This document shows positions 56,895 through 64,000 of a stretch of 64,000 bases of DNA, in pieces. Position 1 is the stretch's first letter. The number at the start of each line of letters is the position of its first letter. Origin of the DNA: Prunus persica. Its lineage: Eukaryota > Streptophyta > Magnoliopsida > Rosales > Rosaceae. Under the pieces are notes generated by a model. That model worked only from the letters and a program-made list of their open reading frames with translations. It was not told the origin of the DNA and searched no databases. The position numbers were made by a program, and so were the translations under genes. Location of the stretch: NCBI RefSeq assembly GCF_000346465.2, contig NC_034015.1, positions 968,497-1,032,496 of the forward strand, written 5' to 3'.

Positions 56895-57502
56895 CAGACT
56901 CATAGGTACTGCACCTGTATGTTTCCAACACCATTAACCAAGGCAATTTCAGAATTAATTCAATCAACACAACACAACATAATTACTTACAAGTTATTAT
57001 CAGAGAATTTATTCTGCATAATATTACTTATTTTTGTTCTAAACAATGGGACCTATGCGGCCATGCCATGGCATTTCAAAATTTGTAGTAACTATGGATA
57101 AGCTGTATTATTAAAAAAATTGTTTTATTTATTCAGAAAAACAAAACAATCTATGTAGATAGTTACTATTTTTCTCTTTCACGTTTTTCTTCTTCTTCTT
57201 TTTTCCTCAATGATTGGTTTCTATTGCACATTTTTTATCCACACATCATCTCAGTACAAGTTGACGGAACTGTGTACAGCAGGGCAAGATTTGTAAACTA
57301 CTAACTCGGTGCAAATTTTATAAGCTATTCCTACCCCCAACAAATATTAGCCCATACCTCCCTCCTGTGTCCTTCAAACTTTGGTGTGGTTTTTGTTTTT
57401 GTTTTTTGTTTTTGTTGCTTTTTTTAATATTAGCCTAACCCCCAGCCCAACCAATATTGTTTTCAAAATTGACCCAACCCAACCCACCCTTAGAAATAAT
57501 TA
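56895..57502. other. Spacer, no gene seen
   Basis: AT-rich with T and TTC runs. It may be sequence that replaced the missing part of the 5' LTR. Confidence 0.5.
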
Positions 57503-58378
57503 GGCCTCGTCAATCGACCCGGTCCAAATTTAATGGGCTTGGATCGGGCTGGATCGGGCTTTAAAGAGGAGAGAGAAAATGTCAATCTAGGCCGGGCTGG
57601 ATTTTTAAAAAAATTCAAAGTTCAAGCTAGACCCATGAGTTAGGCTTGAAAAAGCTCATGGCCGGAGCGGGGCCGAAATGGGTTTACTTTATTTTTTATT
57701 TTTTTAATATTGATTTTGTTGTCAATTCTTTATTTTTTTTCTATGTTTTGGTGTGTTTCTATGTTTCGTTTTTTTTTTCTTCATAGTTCTCTATTTACAT
57801 TTATCTATATTTATGTCTTCATTTTTTTCTTTGTTCATTTCATAAATTCACAATACATAATTAAAATTTAGAAAACTACAACAAAAATTCATATGAACTC
57901 TTGTGACATTCTCTTCACTGTAAAGCTCTAAAAGAGGACATGGAAAAAGTGCCTTCTAAGTTGACATAATTTGATGTAGCTCCAACATTATTGATATGGC
58001 TTAAATTCAGTTGTGGCAAGGTGTTTGATGAAGCATATATAAATATCAAATGGTGTAGCATATAATCACTTTTACTAAGTTGTTGATTGGGATGAAAGTG
58101 GTCGGGGTTCTAAACCCCTTGTGTGTGTCTCCATTTCCTTTCACTTTTGAACTAAATTTATATTTATATAAAATATATAGGCTTGCGGGCTGGGCCTTAA
58201 TGGGCTTTGCGAGCTGGGCTTTCATGGGTTTAAACGGGCTTGGCCTATGGGTCGGGCTAGACTTTAGCCACCTACGCCCAAGCCCAACCCACTAAATATC
58301 GGCCCAAGCTGAACTTTTTCTCGATGGGCCAGGCGGGCCCCCATCGACCCACGGGCCCTTAGGCCAAATGATGACCCC
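57503..58378. mobile_element. 876-bp non-autonomous DNA element with GGGCTTGG-rich ends
   Basis: The left end GGCCTCGTCAATCGACC resembles the complement of the right end (GGGGTCATCATTTGGCC). The flanks are TAGAAATAATTA (57491-57502) and TAGAAATAACTA (58379-58390), 11 of 12 identical, so a target duplication is likely. Inside the ends the phrases GGGCTTGG, GGGCTGG and GCCCAAGCCC form long imperfect inverted repeats around an AT-rich core. Class (hAT- or MULE-like) is undecided. Confidence 0.55.
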
Positions 58379-58590
58379 TAGAAATAACTACAGAGAAGCT
58401 CCGTCATCCCCCATCCACTATTGCTTCTTCTATTTCTTTGTTACTTTGTTTCACTCCATTGGCAGCCCATCGAAACACCTCTAAACCAATATTCACTCCA
58501 TGGGTAAGTCATATTCGTTTCCTCTTAATTTGTTTTTCACTTTCGATTTTTCTATTTTTTTAGTAATTCATTTAATATCAAGAGTTTAGT

Positions 58591-59330
58591 CAGATAAAAT
58601 ATCGAAGTTCATTCTTCAAGACATCTCTACACATCCGCAAGCACAGAAGGAAATGCCATAATCAGCGCTACTTGATACATCAATATATAGCCTATACTTA
58701 TGACGTGCACCAAAAATCTTATGTTCTCCCAATATGTTCGTTAAATGTTTGAACGGATAATAAATAACATCACCTTCTTACTTATGGTTTACTTGGTTTG
58801 AATTTTTTTATATTTCATAATACTGTGATGATAAAGGTGTGGTACACGAGCAAACAGTGAAGTGATTCTAAATTACCGAACACAACGAAAAAAAGTAATT
58901 GAAATAGTGTAACACCAAACAATTTTCGCTAATTAGGCGACAACATGAAATTCAAAAGTTTATAAGTAATTGTCTTCTATTCTCAAACTGTTGTAGTAAA
59001 TATGGCAAATATAAGTGATGGTTCTGAATGACCTCTTTTAATCACTTGAAAAACAGATAAAGTTGTACAGATAAGGATTACAACGAAGTTAACTAATACA
59101 AAATAATTGTATATTTTAGTCTAAAGCACGTAGTTCTGAATCTCAAAACAAGTAAATATTACTAATTTCTTTAGTGTGTGCTAAATATGATTATTTCTTA
59201 CTAATTTCGTGTTCGATCCACTGAATAACACGAAAGAATTAAAGTTTTCAAAAACAATATCTCTTTGGTTGTCATTTTTATTTTATTTTATCACCACATA
59301 ACTCTGTTTTAAATAAACTAGTATCTCTTT
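58591..59330. repeat. 740-bp direct duplication, copy 1
   Basis: Matches 61014-61752 at roughly 98 percent (about a dozen substitutions). It starts CAGATAAAATATCGAAGTTC and includes the last 22 codons and stop of the cysteine-rich peptide frame, but not its cysteine core. Confidence 0.93.
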
Positions 59331-59581
59331 CGCATACAAATAATTGGTAAAGGAGTTCGGCAACGTAGCGTTTTTCTATTTTAAAAAATGTACCATCAAG
59401 GTCCATTAATTCGATAATATATTGGGATTTGATTCTGGCCTTAGTTTCAGTAACATAATATTGAGAAATCGAAACTCCAATCTACCGTGGTTTCGTCACA
59501 GATTTACTAAAGTTCATACTTACGTACCAACAAACAATGCCTTCCTTGGAGTCATATATACTTTAATTGCAAGTTGTACTC

Positions 59582-60347
59582 ATTTAGGTTGCCAAGTTAT
59601 ATATAGCATGAAACATAATATGTCAATTTAGTTACCGTTTTGTTCAACAAATTAATCTCTGGAAAAAAAAAAAAATCCTTTCACGAATACGCAATTTATA
59701 GGATTTATAGTTATGTACACATGTACATGTGAAAATTAAGTTACATATATTCGATAGTTTGGAAAGCACTGGTAACTTAGAAATTTAAGTTATATTGTTT
59801 CAATAATTTAAAGCCACTAATTATATAAGGAATAAAATCGCAATCTTATTATGCCAATTTATTTACCATTATAGTTCGATACATTGATTTTTTATTATAG
59901 AAAATCCATACATGAACAATTCTTTGAATCCAATGCGCTCATCATGGCGTTGCTTAAAGTCATACTTTTGTACAGCAAATAACGCCAATAATAAAATATA
60001 TATACTTTGAATTAAGGTCGTACTTGTATTGGCTTGAAACCTAATATGCTAATTTAGTTACCATTCTGGTCCAACAAAATCATCTCTTAAAATAATATTT
60101 CCTTTCATGCATACACAATTTATTTAACTTATAATTTCTAAACATGCATTTACAAAAAATAAGGTACATATAATCTTAGGTTCGGAGAGCACGAATAAGT
60201 TAGAAATTAAGCTATATAGCTTGAATATGCACCTAATTATACTAGGCATCAAATCGCAATCTTATTATCATAACTTATTTACCATTATAGTTCGATAAAT
60301 TGATTTGTTTACAAAATTCATGCATGAACAATTCGTTGAATCCAACC
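59582..60347. repeat. Older tandem duplication, period about 440 bp
   Basis: Segments near 59582-59944 and 60024-60347 share AATTTAGTTACC, TCGCAATCTTATTAT, ACCATTATAGTTCGATA and ATGAACAATTC-TTGAATCCAA in the same order with clear divergence. No coding frame. Confidence 0.78.
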
Positions 60348-60492
60348 TCACCGAGATGTGCAATCATAGAAAATAGTTTTCAAATTCACCTATATATATT
60401 GTAGTCTTTTTAAAAACTAGTGACTCCGAATTCAAGTTTTACATCACGTACAAACCTATAATCCTTCCTTGCCTTCAACAAATTGAATAGAT

Positions 60493-61084
60493 ATGGAGAA
60501 AGGTTCATTCAAGTCAACTTTCCTCATTGTGCTCCTTCGTATTTCATATAATGGTAAAATACTTCTCTCAATTTTTATTTTTGTTACAATGAAAGAGAAA
60601 TTTATTCTTGACATACTATAAGCCGAACGTTAATCCTAACAACCTAGGCTAACCTTTGGGGCTGACTTCTTTGAACAATACAACTGCATATAGGAATTTT
60701 TTTCTCCAACCTGTTTGACTTCACTTATTTTGAAAATGTGTATATGTCCTTGACACATCGTTAAAATTATATACTTTAACCTAACAATTGTCGATATTTT
60801 CAGCCATAAAGTCGAGTTTAAGTGTATATTTTTGTAACGTAAACTTATGCATAAAGCAGTATGTTCACAATAAAGGCAAAAAACAGTTTTATTATGAATT
60901 ATGGAAATATTAATTGTGGTAGGTGTGCAATTTGGAGCCGAAGCAAGAGGTCCAGTTAACATCTGCTCTATGCGGCCCATGCACATGCGTCGAGAATTGG
61001 TGTAAGTGTCCGCCAGATAAAATATCGAAGTTCATTCTTCAAGACATCTCTACACATCCGCAAGCACAGAAGGAAATGCCATAA
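60493..61084 (+). pseudogene. Small secreted cysteine-rich peptide gene, frame disturbed
   Basis: Exon 1 (60493-60553) gives MEKGSFKSTFLIVLLRISYN, a signal-peptide-like start, followed by donor G|GTAAAA. A 369-bp intron ends TGTGGTAG at 60922. Exon 2 in the spliced frame reads VQFGAEARGPVNICS and stops at 61003-61005. The neighbouring frame of the same exon is open to 61084 and reads CGPCTCVENWCKCPPDK with a six-Cys pattern including an upstream Cys. A one-base change inside exon 2 would explain the split. The last 22 codons lie in the duplicated segment also found at 58591. I do not recognise the family; it has the two-exon layout of plant cysteine-rich secreted peptides. Confidence 0.5.
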
Positions 61085-61752
61085 TCAGCGCTACATGATA
61101 CATCAATATATAGCATATAATTATGACGTGCACTAAAAATCTTATGTTCTCCCAATATGTTCGTTAAATGTTTGAACGGATAATAAATAACATCACCTTC
61201 TTACTTATAGTTTACTTGGTTCGAATTTTTTAAATTTCATAATACTGTGATGATAAAGGTGTGGTACACGAGCAAACAGTGAAGTGATTCTAAATTACCG
61301 AACACAACGAAAAAAAGTAATTGAAATAGTGTAACACCAAACAATTTTCGCTAATTAGGCGACAACATGAAATTCAAAAGTTTATAAGTAACAGTCTTCT
61401 ATTCTCAAACTGTTGTAGTAAATATGGCAAATATAAGTGATGGTTCTGAATGACCTCTTTTAATCACTTGAAAAACAGATAAAGTTGTACAGATAAGGAT
61501 TACAACGAAGTTAACTAATATAAAATAATTGTATATTTTAGTCTCAAGCACGTAGTTCTGAATCTCAAAACAAGTAAATATTACTAATTTCTTTAGTGTG
61601 TGCTAAATATGATTATTTCTTACTAATTTCGTGTTCGATCCACTGAATAACACGAAAGAATTAAAGTTGTCAAAAACAATATCTCTTTTGTTGTCATTTT
61701 TATTTTATTTTATCACCACATAACTCTGTTTTAAATAAACTAGTATCTCTTT
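61014..61752. repeat. 740-bp direct duplication, copy 2
   Basis: Second copy of 58591-59330. Its homology ends exactly where the chromovirus LTR begins, so the LTR inserted into it or at its edge. Confidence 0.93.
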
Positions 61753-63648
61753 TGTAAGAACCCAAACCAAAATATCTAAAAATTGAGATTTCTTTATTCT
61801 AGCCAAAAGACGATTTTGCCCTCGCATATTCTAAAAGGGGAAAGTTTGACTTTTTGATCGGAAAAGAATTTGGCAATTCCGCTTATGCCGTTGCGTAGAG
61901 TACGGCGAAACGAGTTCGTAGACATGGAGTAGACCCGAATCGGAGTTGTAACGAAGGATTTATGGTTAAAAGAGTCTCAGTGGCAGAATCGTAAATATTT
62001 CGAAGTTTTTTTTTTTTTTTAAAAACCAGATTTTTCTCTTGCTATCCCGTCATTATTTTTTTCTCTTCTCCCTCTCTCCTCCCGATTCTTCCTCCAACCG
62101 CCCGACCTTTCCCCCTTCTCCTTGACGCCACGGCCACCATACTTGGAACCGATCTCTGCCGTTGGTACCAAACGAACCACCATTCGACCACCGACGTTTC
62201 TTGACCCTTCGCCGGAGTTTCCGTGGCCGGAGCTGGTCGGAAAACTCCATTTTCGCCGGATTTCCAGTTCAAACTTTCAGCTCGATTTTCTCCTTCAATT
62301 CTCCACCAAATAAGTCGAGTGAGGTATGGATTTTCATCTATTTCTCGTGCTCTATCTGCTAGTTGGCTGGGTTTAGATCAATTCAATCCCTAGATCATTC
62401 GATTTTCGACTTGAAGTTTGGCAGAAACTTCGGCCGCCAAAAACTACTGTTTCCGGTCACTTTTTGGGGTATGTCCAAGAACAAAAGTGACTCCAAATGT
62501 GGTGTTTTACCTAGGATAGGAGTTTGGAGTCGTAGTTTGGAGTTTTTCCGGCGAACCGTTATCGCTTTGGACACCCGCCGCTGCCGGCGCGTGTGGCGGC
62601 GTGTGGGTGAGGGTACAGTAGTAACTCTGGGTATTTTTGTGATCCTCGTATTGTCACGAGCGCGTAAGATTTCGCGGATCTCAATTCGGAGTCTGTTCGA
62701 GCCCCGAACGGATTTTCCATAATATGCGATTCCCGGGTGCAGTGTCGTCTAGCCGTTGGATCGCACCCCATTTCGGATATGTTGTTCTATATTGTTTCAG
62801 GGTCATGTAGGATTCAACGGATTGCGAATCGGAGTACCGGATACTCCGAAATCGCGAACCCTAGGATTAGGGTTAGAGTTTTAAGCGATAACGCGATTTT
62901 GGCCGATCCGACCGTCCGATTCGGACCAAATTCGCAGAACTTGGTTCCCGCCCTATGAGAAACCTTCCGGGAAGCTCAGATTGGCCATCGGAGATCGTGG
63001 ACCCCACGGGTCCCGGGTCGGCCGATCTGACAGTTTATCGCTTAACTGAGCGTCGGACCTTCCAAAAGTGATCCAAGTGTCTAAAAAGAGCTAAGGTGGG
63101 CATAGGAGTGATCTAGAACGAAATGTATATATTTCTAAGAGCCGGGGGCAGGGTATGTGATTTAAAATTCTATTTATCCAGCAGTTTATTAATTTATTAT
63201 TCATGGATAATCAGGCACCAGGAGTCTAGCTAATCCACAGGAGGGACCTTCAAGAGGTCTAGCTAGCTCGGACCAGCAGTGAGTGGACCTTTCTTTTATA
63301 AATGATTTTATGCAAATGCATTTAATTTATTAATCTTGAATAAGTATTCTTGCAAGTCTTGAGCAGGTTTTATACGGTCAAATACTTTGAGTTACATATA
63401 TTATTGAGGTTATAGTAGCAGCAGACCTTGAGCTTTATATAAGCATTACGACTACAGTTAAATTATCAGATTCCAGAGAATTGTCAGATAACTATTTTTA
63501 GTCCACCATGAATTATCGAAAGCAGAGTTTGAGTTTTCTATCAGATAAAAAGGGTAAAAAGGTCATTCGTGCCCGGCATTCGCCAGGTGTCGGACACGCA
63601 CAGGATTCGGCTCGGATTCCAAAGCGGAAATTGGGTCGGGTCCTGTCA
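61753..63648 (+). repeat. Chromovirus 5' LTR, 1896 bp
   Basis: Runs TGTAAGAACCC ... GGTCCTGTCA. The short frames seen inside it (62042-62272, 62363-62722 and others) overlap on both strands and have no domain, so I treat them as non-coding. Confidence 0.85.
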
Positions 63649-63651
63649 ACT

Positions 63652-63668
63652 TGGTATCAGAGCATAGG
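63652..63668 (+). other. Chromovirus primer-binding site
   Basis: TGGTATCAGAGCATAGG, three bases after the LTR end. Confidence 0.88.
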
Positions 63669-63728
63669 TTTTACTTCCTGTAGACCCTCTTTCTTGTTAC
63701 TGAACCCTTGTTCTTCTTTCAGTTGAAT

Positions 63729-64000
63729 ATGGGCCCGAAGCGTGGTGGTTTCCATAGGGGGACGAGACAGTCGTCCCGAGTGAGGGGACAGGACCCTCCT
63801 CCAGAGAACTTTCCTACCCCAGAACCGGTCCAAGAACCCGGTTGAACAGTCATTTGTTGGAGGCCCCTCAGGCCCGCACCTCTTATGCCCACAGTGATGG
63901 GAGACCCAACTTTTCAGCAGACCTTAGAGATGTTGACTCAGCCCTATCCCGGACAGGGCAGCCTAGAGACCCGTCTTGGGATACGCAGACCAAGCAAAAA
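63729..64000 (+). pseudogene. Chromovirus gag, N-terminus, frameshifted
   Basis: ATG at 63729 starts MGPKRGGFHRGTRQ, a basic Gag start, but TGA at 63843-63845 ends the frame after 38 residues. A neighbouring frame then reads on with Gag-like content (GRPNFSADLRDVDSALSRTG) to the window edge, so one or more small indels lie near 63840. Only the first part of Gag is visible, with no zinc knuckle yet. Confidence 0.7.

Larger units (their letters stand above)
61753..64000 (+). mobile_element. Chromovirus-type Ty3/gypsy element, 5' end, continues beyond window
   Basis: The 5' LTR (61753-63648) is followed by primer-binding site TGGTATCAGAGCATAGG (63652) and a gag start at 63729. The initiator tRNA-Met site followed by ATAGG, the TGTAAGAACCC LTR start and the basic MGPKRGG Gag start fit the Tekay/Del type. 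The 5-bp flank is TCTTT; its partner is outside the window. It is related to the solo LTR at 12862-15880 and the remnant at 2650-4047. Confidence 0.85.

Noticed and set aside
62042..62722. Several overlapping open frames on both strands
   Set aside because: They lie within a chromovirus LTR, overlap each other and show no domain; GC-rich LTR sequence favours chance frames.

Overview
This is a plant nuclear window, about 64 kb, AT-rich and almost entirely built of transposable elements nested in one another. Plant origin is clear from Ty1/copia, Athila/Tat and chromovirus Ty3/gypsy, MULE, CACTA (En/Spm) and Cassandra elements, a captured plant RPN6 fragment, and an endogenous caulimovirid. A woody dicot such as a Rosaceae is my best guess, but nothing here proves the species. 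I found no intact single-copy housekeeping gene.

Layout. 1-1917: open frame of an endogenous pararetrovirus (movement-protein part, minus strand, runs off the left edge). 2.6-4.05 kb: chromovirus-type LTR remnant. 4.15-5.9 kb: unclassified block with strand-switching GTATTGC/GCAATAC motifs. 6.2-11.8 kb: a second pararetrovirus fragment split by a young complete copia element (6338-11522, TSD AGAAT). 12862-15880: solo LTR (TSD AAAGA) carrying a 96-bp tandem array. 16078-21570: complete MULE (120-bp TIRs, 10-bp TSD TAATAAACTA) with a decayed transposase gene and a convergent GRF zinc-finger gene. 22.3-23.4 kb: scrambled RNase H pieces, a 29-nt poly-C run and a possible MITE. 24052-30330: decayed copia element (Tork-like), interrupted by an LTR-like insertion that carries a 183-bp MITE. 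30331-49266: composite CACTA locus. 49267-49564: two exon fragments of an A1 aspartic protease. 50095-56894: Athila-type gag-protease element with no reverse transcriptase. 57503-58378: small non-autonomous element. 58.4-61.75 kb: low-repeat region with a cysteine-rich peptide gene relic and a 740-bp direct duplication. 61753-64000: 5' LTR, primer-binding site and start of gag of a chromovirus.

The CACTA locus is the most informative part. Its minus-strand Transposase_24/Ulp1 gene (seven exons, 41429-45280) can be spliced into one uninterrupted 714-residue frame with a complete His-Asp-Gln-Cys protease set. Its TNP2 transposase gene (33848-39194) would also be open over 1055 codons were it not for one solo LTR (36774-38758) that landed in its first long exon with a perfect CCGAT duplication. 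The locus also holds a captured piece of the proteasome lid gene RPN6, a second left terminus, an opposite-strand deletion derivative joining parts of both CACTA genes, a Cassandra element with 5S-rRNA-like LTRs, and a very dense field of ACGACG/CGTCGT motifs.

The nesting gives relative ages: pararetrovirus fragment before copia 1; CACTA TNP2 gene before its solo LTR; opposite-strand CACTA derivative before Cassandra; 740-bp duplication before the chromovirus at the right edge.
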